Source: Pseudomaricurvus sp033283335
Lineage (GTDB): Bacteria > Pseudomonadota > Gammaproteobacteria > Pseudomonadales > Cellvibrionaceae
Length of the DNA: 64,000 nucleotides
Direction of reading: 5' to 3'
Assembly (NCBI GenBank): GCA_033283335.1
Contig: JAWMQP010000002.1
Coordinates: forward strand, 744,001 to 808,000
The notes under the pieces are model-generated. The model saw only the letters and a list, made by a program, of their open reading frames with translations, ran no database searches and was not told the origin of the DNA. Position 1 is the stretch's first letter; every line of letters starts with the position of its first letter. Shown in pieces: positions 41,408 through 51,264 of the stretch. The position numbers and the translations under genes are program-made.

Positions 41408-41440
41408 CCTGAGTTGTAATAAAGAAAGCAGCTCAGGCTA
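41405..41440. terminator. Stem-loop between convergent pncB and the 41450 gene
   Basis: TAGCCTGAG (41405-41413) pairs with CTCAGGCTA (41432-41440) with an 18-nt loop. It overlaps the pncB stop codon and lacks a T-run, so it may be a weak bidirectional terminator. Confidence 0.45.
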
Positions 41441-41449
41441 TTGGAAAGA

Positions 41450-42259
41450 TTATCGATTTGGACGCTCGGGTTTTTCCGGTTTCTCTGGACGTTCAGGTTT
41501 TTCTGGGCGCTCTGGGCGATCCACTTTTTCTGGCCGCTCCGGGCGTTCAACCTTTTCCGGTCGTTCCACTTTTACAGGACGTTCTGCTTTTTCCCAACGA
41601 TCAACTTTCGCCACACGTTCCAATTTTTCGGAGCGCTCATTGCGGGATGGGCGATTACCAGCCTCGGGCTTGTTCGCTCTGGCCGCTTTTTCTGCTTCAG
41701 GGCGGTTGGATTTGATTGATCTCATCACCTCGCCGACTTTCATGCCGTACTGCTGAAAAATTTCACCCCAGCCCATACCGGCGGCCCGCATATCGAGAAT
41801 GCCAGTGGCTTCCTCATTGGACAACACGTCAATCAAAGCCAGATCACCGGCCCCCTCATCCAGCAACGCATCGGCCAGCCCCAGTGCCAGATTGATTTCA
41901 CCAAAACCCAGACTGTTGCCTTCGGTATCGAGGGTGGTGGTTTCCATCAATACTTCAAATTGTTCATTGCCGTCAGCATCCAGAATTGGCTGGCCATCGG
42001 CGTCAACCACCAGCTGCTCCACTTCGTATTCGACGGTGAAGGCGCCCCCCGTACGCAGCGCTTCAACCAGAGCCTGGCTGTTGCCCTCTCCCAGTTCGGC
42101 AAAATCTCCGGCAATGCGATCACTGACTTTTTGATTTCCCTCAGATAGCGTAGGGACTTCAGCCTCTGGCGTTTCCATCTCCTCCACGTCCTGGGCAAAC
42201 GCGGGGGTCAATGCCAGCGACAATGCCAGCAATCCATAACGACAATGTTTCAGTTTCAT
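41450..42259 (-). CDS. Exported protein with Arg/Pro/Glu/Lys-repeat tail
   Basis: The 269-residue protein has a signal peptide (cleavage near TPAFA-QD), an acidic central region with two DADG motifs (VVDADGQP and LDADGNEQ), and a C-terminal ~70-residue low-complexity tail of RPEK/PEKPERPEK-type repeats. The tail is highly basic-acidic alternating and likely disordered. I know no function. The repeats are encoded by near-identical DNA units and could vary in length. It is probably periplasmic. Confidence 0.75.
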   Translation of the reverse strand: MKLKHCRYGLLALSLALTPAFAQDVEEMETPEAEVPTLSEGNQKVSDRIAGDFAELGEGNSQALVEALRTGGAFTVEYEVEQLVVDADGQPILDADGNEQFEVLMETTTLDTEGNSLGFGEINLALGLADALLDEGAGDLALIDVLSNEEATGILDMRAAGMGWGEIFQQYGMKVGEVMRSIKSNRPEAEKAARANKPEAGNRPSRNERSEKLERVAKVDRWEKAERPVKVERPEKVERPERPEKVDRPERPEKPERPEKPEKPERPNR

Positions 42260-42334
42260 CTCTGGGCCTCTTATAGGTAGTTAATGGCATGACTCAGTAC
42301 AGCAGCTCTGCATTGTGCAAGGGGTCGGATATTG

Positions 42335-43117
42335 TCAGGGTCGATAAGTAATCTGCATTCCGAGCCCGTAATCGGGACTGCCATCCATTAAGCCGGTGTA
42401 GCCATACAGCATGACACTGGTTTGCTGTGACAGACGGCGATTGAAATACCCAAACAGCTCGAGCGCATCATCGCTGTCGGTGGCCGATTGTTGGTAATCC
42501 AGGGATGCGCCAAAATTGTTGAGTTCATCCCAGCGATAATCGGAGCCGGCAGACAGGGCAAACACATTATCGAGATCACCCTCGGGTGGGTCGCCTTTGA
42601 TTTTGTAGGTGAGAGTCACAAACGGGGTATAGCGCCCCATGGGTTTATAGGCATCTGCCACAAGGCTGTAATCGATCTCGCCAGTCCCCAGACGTTTGTC
42701 CTCATCGGCGGTGGGCAGCTTGAGCTTGCCGCCAACGTTCAGGTAAAACCAATCCCTCGGCACCATATCCAGATCGTAAGAAGCCCCTAACCAAATATCA
42801 CCCAGGCCGGATTCTGTGGTGGAGGTGGTGTTGCCATTATCAATGATGATGCCATCACCGCCCCCACCAATGACATTGCCGGGACCATCGATTTCGAGCC
42901 AGGACAGGGTGGCCTTGTAGTTCCATTTACCCGTGGCGTAGGACACAGAGAAAGGCAAAAACGTAATATCGGTATCCACCGGGTCTCCGCCGTAGTCGCC
43001 ACTGCTGAAATCCGATCCCAAGGAATATTTCCAACGCCCCTCCGCGGCCAAAGCACTGTTGCTGGGCAGCGCAATAGCCGCAGCCAACGCCGTAGTACGC
43101 ACTAACTTATGAACCAT
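42335..43117 (-). CDS. Outer-membrane beta-barrel protein
   Basis: This 260-residue protein has a signal peptide (NSALAAEG) and a succession of amphipathic strands with aromatic girdle residues, ending in QITYRP. It resembles small alpha-subgroup transporter/MetA-pathway barrel proteins annotated as outer-membrane transporters, but I cannot assign a family. It lies 84 bp downstream of the Cus-type pump genes on the same strand and may be co-transcribed, which would suggest a link to metal stress. Confidence 0.75.
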   Translation of the reverse strand: MVHKLVRTTALAAAIALPSNSALAAEGRWKYSLGSDFSSGDYGGDPVDTDITFLPFSVSYATGKWNYKATLSWLEIDGPGNVIGGGGDGIIIDNGNTTSTTESGLGDIWLGASYDLDMVPRDWFYLNVGGKLKLPTADEDKRLGTGEIDYSLVADAYKPMGRYTPFVTLTYKIKGDPPEGDLDNVFALSAGSDYRWDELNNFGASLDYQQSATDSDDALELFGYFNRRLSQQTSVMLYGYTGLMDGSPDYGLGMQITYRP

Positions 43118-43201
43118 ATTGTCCCTTGCTCTACTTTTAGGCTTATGAAGTAATCCTTTTTATAATAGAAAGGGATATGAGTTTCTGCCTGGAACTGGTT
43201 C

Positions 43202-46200
43202 TCAACCGGCTGTTTTATCGGCTAGGGTTTGTTCAACCCTTGAAGCGCCTCCCAAAACCGGGCGGTTTTCCCCTCTGTGCTTTTTCCATAAAAAATACAC
43301 CGCGGGCAACACCAACAGCGTGAGCACCAGCGCACTGACCATACCGCCCACCATCGGCGCAGCAATGCGGCTCATCACCTCGGAACCGGTACCACTGCCA
43401 AACAAAATCGGCAACAAACCGAGAATGATGGAAGCGGAGGTCATCATCACCGGTCGCACCCGCATGCCGGCACCCTGCAACACCGCCTTCTGCAAGCTTG
43501 CCTCATCCACCGCCTGTCCATGTTGTTCCTGCTCGAGCAACATTTGCTGATAAGCCTGATTGAGATACACCAGCATGATCACACCGATCTCTACCGCCAC
43601 GCCCGCCAGAGCAATAAAACCGACACCCACCGCCACTGAGAAGTTGTAACCCAGTGTGTACATCAACCACAACGCGCCCACCATGGCCAGCGGTAAGGTG
43701 CCCATGATCATGACCACTTCGGCAAAGCGACGAAAGTTGAGATACAGCAACACAATGATAATGCCCAGGGTCAAAGGCACCACGTAGGTGAGTTTCTGCT
43801 TGGCCCGCAGCATGTACTCGTACTGCCCGGACCAGTTGAGTGAATAACCCGCCGGCAGGGACACCTCTTCTGCCACCACGGCCATGGCCTCTGTCACATA
43901 GCTGCCCACATCAACACCCTCGATATCCACAAAGGTCCAGCCGTTCAAACGAGCATTTTCACTTTTGATGGCCGGAGGGCCGTCCTCAACGTAGATGTTG
44001 GCCACGTCCCCGAGTGCAATGCGCTGCCCGCGGGGCGTCACCATGGGCAATAAGGCGAGTTGTTCCGGTGAATTGCGATAGTCCTGAGGGTAGCGCAGGT
44101 TGACCGGGTAACGCTCCAGCCCCTCTACCGTTTGCGTCACATTCATGCCGCCGATGGCGGTCGCCACCACCTGCTGCACATCAGCAATGTTCAAGCCGTA
44201 ACGGGCCGCCTGTTCACGGCGGATATCCACTTTGATGTAACGTCCGCCCGCCACCCGTTCGGAATACACAGAGGCGGTACCCGGTACCTGCTTAAGCACC
44301 TGCTCCAGTCGTTGACCGATTTTTTCAATTTCCTTCAAATCGGGCCCGGCGACCTTGATGCCTACCGGCGTCTTGATGCCGGTTGCCAGCATATCAATAC
44401 GGGTTCGAATGGGCATGACCCATGCGTTGGTCAGGCCGGGGAATTTCACCAGATTGTCCAGTTCTTTCTTCAGGCTTTCGGTGGTCATGCCTTCTCGCCA
44501 TTGATCACGAGGCTTTAACTGGATAAAGGTTTCAATCATGGTCAACGGCGCCGGATCGGTGGCGGTTTCGGCGCGACCGATTTTGCCGAAGACATTTGCC
44601 ACTTCCGGCACCGAGGCAATGAGTTTGTCGGTTTGCTGCAGCAATTCCCGCGCTTTACCAATGGACAGTCCCGGATAGGTGGTGGGCATGTACATCAGAT
44701 CACCCTCATCCAGCGGCGGGATAAATTCACTGCCGATCTGGGTCATCGGCCAGAGGCCGATCACGGTGATCAACGCGGCCGTTCCAAGAGTGGCTTTCGG
44801 GTAGCGCAAGGCACGTTTCAACAGCGGCAGGTAAGCGGCTATCAACGCCCGGTTCAAGGGGTTTTTATGTTCCGGCAACACCCGGCCACGAATGAAATAC
44901 CCCATCAACACCGGCACCAGGGTCACAGCCAGGGCGGCGCTGGCGGCCATGGCGTAGGTTTTGGTAAAGGCCAGGGGCGAGAACATGCGCCCTTCCTGAG
45001 CTTCCAGGGTAAACACCGGAATAAAACTGACGGTGATAATCAGCAGACTGAAAAACAGGGCCGGTCCCACTTCACTGGCCGCTTCAGCCACCACCTGCCA
45101 GCGGTTATCACGGGTTAACGGTGTTCGCTCCATATGCTTGTGCATGTTTTCGATCATGACGATGGCGCCGTCAATCATCGCACCAATGGCAATGGCAATA
45201 CCGCCTAGAGACATGATGTTGGCATTCAGCCCCTGCCAGTGCATGACGATAAAGGCCGTCAGGATACCGACCGGCAGACTGATAATGGCCACCAGGCTGG
45301 AGCGTACATGAAACAGGAAAATCATGCACACCAGCGCCACCACCACAAATTCCTCCAGCAGTTTGTGCCAGAGATTATCCACGGCCCGCTCAATCAGGCC
45401 GGAACGATCGTACACCGGCACAATTTCCACCCCGTCCGGCAAGCTCTGCTTCAGCGTGTCCAGCTTGGCCTTGACACCGTCGATGGTGTGCTGGGCATTT
45501 TCACCAAACCGCATCACCACAATACCACCGACCACTTCACCTTCGCCGTTGAGTTCGGCAATGCCGCGACGCATTTGTGGACCCAGTTCAATCTCGGCGA
45601 CATCTTTCAATAACACGGGGGTCCCTTTTACATCCTGACCCAACGGGATATGCTCCAGATCCTCCCTTCCCTGCACATAGCCAGTCGCCCGCACCATATA
45701 TTCCGCTTCCGCCATTTCGATAACGGATGCGCCGACTTCCTGGTTGCCTTGTTGTATCGCTCTCTGGATCGTGGCCAGAGGAATATTGAACGCTCGCAAT
45801 TTATCCGGGTTCACCTTGACCTGATATTGCTTCACCATACCGCCCAGGGAGGAGACTTCCGACACGCCCGGTACGGTTTGCAGTTCATACTTCAGAAACC
45901 AGTCTTGCAGGCTGCGCAGCTGGCTGATGTCGTGCTTGCCGGTGGGGTCCTGCAACGCATACAGATACACCCAGCCCACACCCGTCGCATCCGGCCCCAA
46001 TTGGGGTCGGGCCGTGGCCGGCAGAGTCGGTGCCACTTGCGACAGGTATTCCAGCACCCGCGAGCGGGCCCAGTAGGTATCCGTATTATCATCGAAGATG
46101 ACATACACATAGGAATCGCCAAAAAAGGAATAACCGCGCACCGTCACGGCACCCGGTACGGACAGCATCGCGGTCGTCAGCGGGTAGGTGACCTGATCCT

Positions 46201-46384
46201 CAACCACCTGTGGCGCCTGGCCGGGGTAGCTGGTCTTGATAATGACTTGCACATCCGACAAATCGGGAATGGCATCCACCGGTGTTTGCTTTAAAGACCA
46301 CACGCCAACAGACACCAGAATAACGGTCGATAGCACTACCAGAAACCGGTTGTGAACCGACCAGCGAATAATGGCTTCGATCAT
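43202..46384 (-). CDS. cusA: CusA/CzcA-type heavy-metal RND efflux pump
   Basis: The 1060-residue inner-membrane proton-driven pump has the family N-terminus (IEAIIRWSVHNRFLVVL), about 12 spans, the periplasmic GYSFFGDSYVYVIFDD segment, and the span-4 region GAIAIAIGAMIDGAIVMIEN with proton-relay acidic residues. The copper/silver (Cus/Sil) subgroup is favoured by the DSYVYVIFDDNTD block and the Met/His-rich adaptor. Its start overlaps cusB by 4 bp (ATGA). It exports metal from the periplasm through the tripartite CusCBA complex. Confidence 0.93.
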   Translation of the reverse strand: MIEAIIRWSVHNRFLVVLSTVILVSVGVWSLKQTPVDAIPDLSDVQVIIKTSYPGQAPQVVEDQVTYPLTTAMLSVPGAVTVRGYSFFGDSYVYVIFDDNTDTYWARSRVLEYLSQVAPTLPATARPQLGPDATGVGWVYLYALQDPTGKHDISQLRSLQDWFLKYELQTVPGVSEVSSLGGMVKQYQVKVNPDKLRAFNIPLATIQRAIQQGNQEVGASVIEMAEAEYMVRATGYVQGREDLEHIPLGQDVKGTPVLLKDVAEIELGPQMRRGIAELNGEGEVVGGIVVMRFGENAQHTIDGVKAKLDTLKQSLPDGVEIVPVYDRSGLIERAVDNLWHKLLEEFVVVALVCMIFLFHVRSSLVAIISLPVGILTAFIVMHWQGLNANIMSLGGIAIAIGAMIDGAIVMIENMHKHMERTPLTRDNRWQVVAEAASEVGPALFFSLLIITVSFIPVFTLEAQEGRMFSPLAFTKTYAMAASAALAVTLVPVLMGYFIRGRVLPEHKNPLNRALIAAYLPLLKRALRYPKATLGTAALITVIGLWPMTQIGSEFIPPLDEGDLMYMPTTYPGLSIGKARELLQQTDKLIASVPEVANVFGKIGRAETATDPAPLTMIETFIQLKPRDQWREGMTTESLKKELDNLVKFPGLTNAWVMPIRTRIDMLATGIKTPVGIKVAGPDLKEIEKIGQRLEQVLKQVPGTASVYSERVAGGRYIKVDIRREQAARYGLNIADVQQVVATAIGGMNVTQTVEGLERYPVNLRYPQDYRNSPEQLALLPMVTPRGQRIALGDVANIYVEDGPPAIKSENARLNGWTFVDIEGVDVGSYVTEAMAVVAEEVSLPAGYSLNWSGQYEYMLRAKQKLTYVVPLTLGIIIVLLYLNFRRFAEVVMIMGTLPLAMVGALWLMYTLGYNFSVAVGVGFIALAGVAVEIGVIMLVYLNQAYQQMLLEQEQHGQAVDEASLQKAVLQGAGMRVRPVMMTSASIILGLLPILFGSGTGSEVMSRIAAPMVGGMVSALVLTLLVLPAVYFLWKKHRGENRPVLGGASRVEQTLADKTAG

Positions 46385-47730
46385 TCCTGCGTCTCCTGCA
46401 AGTGCTGACTGTGGTCCATGTCCCGGTGCTGGCTGTGGTCCATCGACTCATGCTCCATGTCGCCGTGGTCCATGTCCTGGTGTTGGCTGTGGTCCATGTC
46501 CTGATGCTGGCTGTGGTCCATGCGTAAAAAGTCTGAGGTTTTACTGGATTCCGAATCAATCAGAAACTGAGCAGACACCACGATGCGATCGCCCTCCGTC
46601 AACCCTGAGAGAATTTCCACCTGTTGGTCTGCTATCCGGCCCACATCCACCTCGACAGATTTAAATCGCCCTGCTCCCATCGCCAATACAACCCGGGTTT
46701 GATTCCCGGTGCGAATCAGAGCCTCGGACGGAATCAGCAACGTTGGCTCTGATGGCGTTGTTTCAATCAACATTTGTGCAAACATGCCTGGCCGCAGATA
46801 ACCATCGGGGTTATCAAAATGCACCCGCACTTGCGCCGTCCGGGTTGTGGCATTCAGAGAGGGGTAGATGTAATCGACACGGCCATGCCACTCTCGTCCG
46901 GGCAGGTAATCGAGGCGCATACGCACCTTATCCCCAACGTTGACCTGACTCGCCTGGCGCTCAAACACTTCACCAATCACCCAGATGTGTTCCAGCACGC
47001 CGATGGACATCATTTCCATCCCCGGCTTGACGAACATGCCTTCCCGAATGTCCAGGTTGTCCAGCACCCCTGATTGAGGCGCGGTCAGGGTAATGGTCTG
47101 GCTGACCTTGCGGGTTTTTCGAAGACGTTCAATTTCCAATGCGGGCACTTGCAGCGCCTGCAGGCGCTCTACCGCCGCCGTGATCAGCGACGGGTTATTG
47201 CGCTTCAGCGCCAACAGGTATTCTTCCTGGGCGTTAACCAGAGTCGGGGCGTAGAGGGCGTAGAGGGGCTCACTTTCGGCCACCGGATCGCCGGCGGCTT
47301 TGACAAAGAGTTTTTCCACCCAGCCTTCTACCCTGGGGTGAATGTGCACCAGGCGGTCTTCATCGTATTGCACATAACCGACGGTGTTGACCGCCAGTTC
47401 AATGCGACCCCGCTCAACACGGGCGGTACGTACACCCAGATTATTGACCACCGCCGGATTGATGGTAACGGTACCCGGGGATGTGTCTTCTGCATTGCCG
47501 TTGTCGGCATAGACAGGAATCAGGTCCATGCCCATGGGGGATTTGCCCGGTTTATCCCGCCGGTAATTCGGGTCCATGGGCGCCACCCAGTAGAGAATCT
47601 TCGGTTCCTCTTTCGCCTCTGAGGCGGGAGTGCCGCCACTGGTGACCCACCACAACCCGGCGGCCCCCAGCAGAACACCTAACGCCCCGCTCACCAGTAG
47701 CTTGGGTAATACTTTCATTCTCGGCTGCAT
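46381..47730 (-). CDS. cusB: CusB-type periplasmic adaptor with His/Met-rich C-terminal tail
   Basis: The 449-residue membrane-fusion protein has an N-terminal anchor, a heavy-metal-binding YHS/DUF3347-like start (KILYWVAPMDPNYRRDKPGKSPMGMDLIP), a lipoyl/hairpin core and beta-barrel. The last ~45 residues are repeats of MDHSQHQD with about 15 His and many Met, a likely copper-binding tether that is not present in the usual CusB. It follows cusC by two bases and overlaps cusA by 4 bp. The repeated DNA could change tail length. Confidence 0.92.
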   Translation of the reverse strand: MQPRMKVLPKLLVSGALGVLLGAAGLWWVTSGGTPASEAKEEPKILYWVAPMDPNYRRDKPGKSPMGMDLIPVYADNGNAEDTSPGTVTINPAVVNNLGVRTARVERGRIELAVNTVGYVQYDEDRLVHIHPRVEGWVEKLFVKAAGDPVAESEPLYALYAPTLVNAQEEYLLALKRNNPSLITAAVERLQALQVPALEIERLRKTRKVSQTITLTAPQSGVLDNLDIREGMFVKPGMEMMSIGVLEHIWVIGEVFERQASQVNVGDKVRMRLDYLPGREWHGRVDYIYPSLNATTRTAQVRVHFDNPDGYLRPGMFAQMLIETTPSEPTLLIPSEALIRTGNQTRVVLAMGAGRFKSVEVDVGRIADQQVEILSGLTEGDRIVVSAQFLIDSESSKTSDFLRMDHSQHQDMDHSQHQDMDHGDMEHESMDHSQHRDMDHSQHLQETQE

Positions 47731-47732
47731 GG

Positions 47733-49058
47733 TTACTTCTCCCCTTCTGGTGCCATCGCTTCAGCGCCACTCAGCAGGTAATTCAAATTGGCGATGGTTT
47801 GTTGCTCCATCACCGCGAGATCAAGTGCCTCAATCCGGGCATTGATCTCGGCGATGCGGGCCCGCACCGCTTCGGCAAAATCACCGTCATCGTTGTTGTA
47901 GGCCGTCAAAGCCGCCTCCGCCTGCTCCGCCATTTGCGGCAACAGCTGCTTGCGGTAGAGAGCTTGCCGCTGGCGCAAGCGCTGCAGTTGCACGATGGAT
48001 TTCTCCAGCTCAGCCACCAGCTGGCGGATCATCAGCTGACGATCGGTTTGCAGGGCTTCAGCCCGGGCGCTGGCCGCGCGCACATCCTGATCCTGCCGAT
48101 TGGCCGTAAACAGCGGCACATCAAAACTGACCCCCACGGAAAACAAATCCGCTCGCTCACGTCCCAGTGGGTCGTCATCGCGATAGCCATACTTGGCTGT
48201 CAGACCCCATTCGGGTTTGTATTTTTGCCGGGCCAGATCCACCCCGGTCTGCATGGCCTGCAAACGCTGGTCAAACGCCTGCAACAGCGGATGCAAGTGG
48301 ACTTGCTCAAACAAGGACTGATCCTGCTGAGCTTCGCTGACCAGCTGCGTTAACGGGATGCGGGGTTGTTGTGCGGGGATTTGCGGTTGCAGGGGCAGCA
48401 TGGCTTTGGCCCCTATCCACTCAGACAACTGCTGCTGGGCAGTTTCCTGCTGCTGCAGTAACTGGGTCAGTCGATCCTCAAGACGCGTCAACTCCAACTG
48501 TGCCCGAATCACATCCTGCTGTCGGGCCCGGCCCAGGGCCGAGGCGTAACTGGCCATAGTGGCATCCACCAGCTGTTCGAACAGCGAGCGGTCGCGACGG
48601 ATCAGGCGTATGCTCTCCTGGGCCTTGAACGCCTGCAGCCACAATTGGGTGATCGTCGCCCGTACCTTGGCCTGTCGGTCCTGTCGCAGCATGGGTTCCT
48701 GATCCGCCAGCTGGTTTTTTTGCAGGCTGGAGAGTTGACGACTGTCGCCTCGAGGGAACATCTGCGCCACCCCCAGCGATACCTGGGTCATGGCTTCCTG
48801 ACCGATATCAAAACTGTCGACCGGAAAATTACCCGCCATCAAACTGACTCTGGGATCGGGCAAACTGCCCGCCGAAACGGATTCACTGCGCAGGGCCACC
48901 TCACGCTGCTGGCTGCCGTTCAGCCAGGGATCCTGCTGGATGGCGCGGATTATCGCTGCTTCCAGTGTCAAACGGGACTCAGTGCCAGCGACGGACACAG
49001 GCGCAACGAGTCCGGCTGACAGGAAAAAAATCAAAATCAATAACAATCGTCGTTTCAT
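47733..49058 (-). CDS. cusC: CusC-type TolC-family outer-membrane channel
   Basis: The frame opens at 49154, but ATG 49058 starts a good signal peptide (KRRLLLILIFFLSAG). The ~441-residue product is mostly long heptad helices (outer-membrane efflux repeats) ending in the second OEP repeat. It forms the exit duct of the Cus-type pump and is first in the cusCBA operon. Metal specificity is taken from its partners. Confidence 0.9.
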   Translation of the reverse strand: MKRRLLLILIFFLSAGLVAPVSVAGTESRLTLEAAIIRAIQQDPWLNGSQQREVALRSESVSAGSLPDPRVSLMAGNFPVDSFDIGQEAMTQVSLGVAQMFPRGDSRQLSSLQKNQLADQEPMLRQDRQAKVRATITQLWLQAFKAQESIRLIRRDRSLFEQLVDATMASYASALGRARQQDVIRAQLELTRLEDRLTQLLQQQETAQQQLSEWIGAKAMLPLQPQIPAQQPRIPLTQLVSEAQQDQSLFEQVHLHPLLQAFDQRLQAMQTGVDLARQKYKPEWGLTAKYGYRDDDPLGRERADLFSVGVSFDVPLFTANRQDQDVRAASARAEALQTDRQLMIRQLVAELEKSIVQLQRLRQRQALYRKQLLPQMAEQAEAALTAYNNDDGDFAEAVRARIAEINARIEALDLAVMEQQTIANLNYLLSGAEAMAPEGEK

Positions 49059-49181
49059 ACCGACACCCCCAACAAGACGAGCTTGCACAGTGATTATCGC
49101 GGGAAACAAACTGCGCTTGGTTTCCCCGGTTACAGGCGTAAGGGGACTGAACACCCAAATTGCGGGCGCACTGACCCTGGG

Positions 49182-49580
49182 TCAGGCAAGGATGGGCGGA
49201 CGATAAGGAGAATCGGACACACTACTGAGGTAGGTGTCTCGTGGCAGAACGATGACCAGGCCAGCCGCGTCGGAGAAATCGAGCAGCGGAATATAGGTCA
49301 TGAAAAGCGGGCTGGAAAAACAGTGTGACGCGGCGCAGCCAATGTCCTGACAGCAATCAGCATCCGCCTTGGTATGATCCATGGTCACGGACATCTCAGC
49401 CATGGAACCTGCGGATGAAGAGTGGCCATCGTGATGATGTTCGTCCATATTGGACATCTCGGATACAGACAGGGCACCGGGCAATTGAGCGCAATCCATA
49501 CGCGCAGCCGCCAGTGGTTGACCGATAAAAGCCAGCACCAGAAAAAACAGACTGCAGTAGGTCACCAGAGATTTGCGCAT
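49182..49580 (-). CDS. Small exported Cys/His/Met-rich protein, probable copper binder
   Basis: Using ATG 49580, the ~132-residue protein has a signal peptide and then a metal-ligand-rich stretch (MDEHHHDGHSS, AEMSVTMDH, DCCQDIGCAASHCF). Similar small proteins precede copper-resistance operons (CopL-like or hypothetical). It lies 124 bp upstream of cusC on the same strand, so it probably acts as a periplasmic copper buffer or sensor for the pump. I cannot name a family. Confidence 0.72.
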   Translation of the reverse strand: MRKSLVTYCSLFFLVLAFIGQPLAAARMDCAQLPGALSVSEMSNMDEHHHDGHSSSAGSMAEMSVTMDHTKADADCCQDIGCAASHCFSSPLFMTYIPLLDFSDAAGLVIVLPRDTYLSSVSDSPYRPPILA

Positions 49581-49756
49581 AGCGCCATGATACTGGATTT
49601 CCACTGTTCGGTTAAGTTGCGAAAATCATTTAGACACAACGAGATTGGGACAGCACCTGATCCAAGAAGAATTACGCGTCATTTATGGTACTCTACGTGG
49701 CTGGTTCTCTGACCACCGCAAACCCTGACCTAACCGATCGTATTGAGGAGACTGGA

Positions 49757-51118
49757 GTGAATGCCGTCATTATTGCCGTAGGGATTATGCTCGGGTTGAG
49801 CTTATTCCGCATCAGCGTGGTACTGTCCCTGACCCTCGGTGGCCTGGTGGGCGGTCTGGTGGGCGGCCTGTCTCTGGATGACAGCGTCAAGGCCTTCAGT
49901 GAAGGATTGGGCGGTGGCGCCACTGTGGCCCTGAGCTATGCCCTGCTGGGTGCTTTCGCCGTGGCGGTCGAAATGTCCGGCCTGCCGGATTTGATGGCGG
50001 CCAAAATACACGCCATGCTGGGGCGCGAGTCGAACCCCAAACAACAGGCGCGCATCAAATACCTGCTGTTGACTCTGGTTCTGGTGGTGGCGGTCTGTTC
50101 CCAGAACCTGGTGCCGGTTCACATCGCTTTTATTCCCATACTGATCCCACCGCTGCTGCATCTGATGCAGGAATTCAGGCTTGATCGACGCCTGGTGGCC
50201 TGCTTGCTGACCTTCGGGCTGACCGTGCCTTACATGATCCTGCCTATCGGTTTCGGCGGCATCTTTATGAACGAAATCCTGCTCAAACAATTGCAGGATA
50301 ACGGCTTGCCGGACATTGCCAGTCACATGATTCCTACCGCCATGGCCCTGCCCGTGGCCGGCATGCTACTGGGGCTTTTGGTCGCTGTGATGTTCTCGTA
50401 TCGAAAACCCCGCGACTACCAGCTGGAAGCCCTGGATGCCGCTGTCCATCAGCAAAACAGCCAGCCGCAGGCGGGTGACGAGCAGCAAGCACCGGCCAAT
50501 ATGACCGGCAAGATGTGGATGACCTTAGTGGCCATCCTGCTGGCATTTGCCGCCCAATTGGCCACCAGCTCCATCATCGTCGGTGCCCTGGTGGGTTATG
50601 GGGTGTTCCTGATCAGCGGCACCGTGCACCTGCGCGAATCCAACGATGTCGTCATCAACGGCATGAAAATGATGGCGCAGATCGGCTTTGTCATGATCGC
50701 CGCGTCGGGCTTTTCCGCCGTCATCAAGGCCACCGGGGATATTGGCACCCTGGTGGAAACGTCTTCCCACTGGATTGGCAACAATCAGGCGCTGGCGGCC
50801 TTCGCCATGCTGTTCATCGGCCTGCTGATTACCATGGGCATCGGCTCATCCTTTTCCACCGTGCCCATCATTGCGGCGGTCTACGTGCCCCTGGCCCTGC
50901 AGCTGGGTTTCAGTCCGCTGGCCACCATTGCCCTGGTCGGCACCGCCGGCGCCCTCGGTGATGCCGGCTCACCAGCCTCCGATTCGACCCTTGGGCCGAC
51001 CATGGGTCTCAACGCCGATGGCCAGCACGATCACATCTGGGATTCCGTGGTGCCCACCTTTATCCACTACAACATTCCATTGATTGCGTTTGGCTGGATT
51101 GCGGCGATGACTCTCTAA
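49757..51118 (+). CDS. Na+/H+ antiporter (NhaC/YuiF-like) permease
   Basis: I chose GTG 49757, which has GAGGAG six bases upstream, over an earlier in-frame ATG. The ~453-residue protein has about 11-12 spans rich in Gly/Ala, with the antiporter-family SAVIKATGDIG and GIGSSFSTVPIIAAVYVPLA segments and ADAGSPASDSTLGPT-like motif (DAGSPASDST) near the end. Members of this family are annotated as sodium/proton antiporters or histidine permeases. It is transcribed divergently from the copper gene. Confidence 0.85.
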   Translation: MNAVIIAVGIMLGLSLFRISVVLSLTLGGLVGGLVGGLSLDDSVKAFSEGLGGGATVALSYALLGAFAVAVEMSGLPDLMAAKIHAMLGRESNPKQQARIKYLLLTLVLVVAVCSQNLVPVHIAFIPILIPPLLHLMQEFRLDRRLVACLLTFGLTVPYMILPIGFGGIFMNEILLKQLQDNGLPDIASHMIPTAMALPVAGMLLGLLVAVMFSYRKPRDYQLEALDAAVHQQNSQPQAGDEQQAPANMTGKMWMTLVAILLAFAAQLATSSIIVGALVGYGVFLISGTVHLRESNDVVINGMKMMAQIGFVMIAASGFSAVIKATGDIGTLVETSSHWIGNNQALAAFAMLFIGLLITMGIGSSFSTVPIIAAVYVPLALQLGFSPLATIALVGTAGALGDAGSPASDSTLGPTMGLNADGQHDHIWDSVVPTFIHYNIPLIAFGWIAAMTL

Positions 51119-51122
51119 TAAG

Positions 51123-51252
51123 TTGAGGACTCTTTAATGGGTTGAGGACTCTTTAGTAGGTTGAGGACTCTTTAGTAGGTTGAGGACTCTTTAGTAGGTT
51201 GAGGACTCTTTAGTAGGTTGAGGACTCTTTAGTAGGTTGAGGACTCTTTAAT
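51123..51252. repeat. 19-bp tandem repeat, seven copies
   Basis: Seven head-to-tail units beginning TTGAGGACTCTTTAGTAGG start at 51123, 51142, 51161, 51180, 51199, 51218 and 51237. The first and last differ slightly (ATGG and ATTCA ends). The array lies between the antiporter stop and the convergent formate regulator stop, is non-coding, and each unit contains stop codons. Copy number should vary between strains. Confidence 0.95.
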
Positions 51253-51264
51253 TCATTGAAGCGT

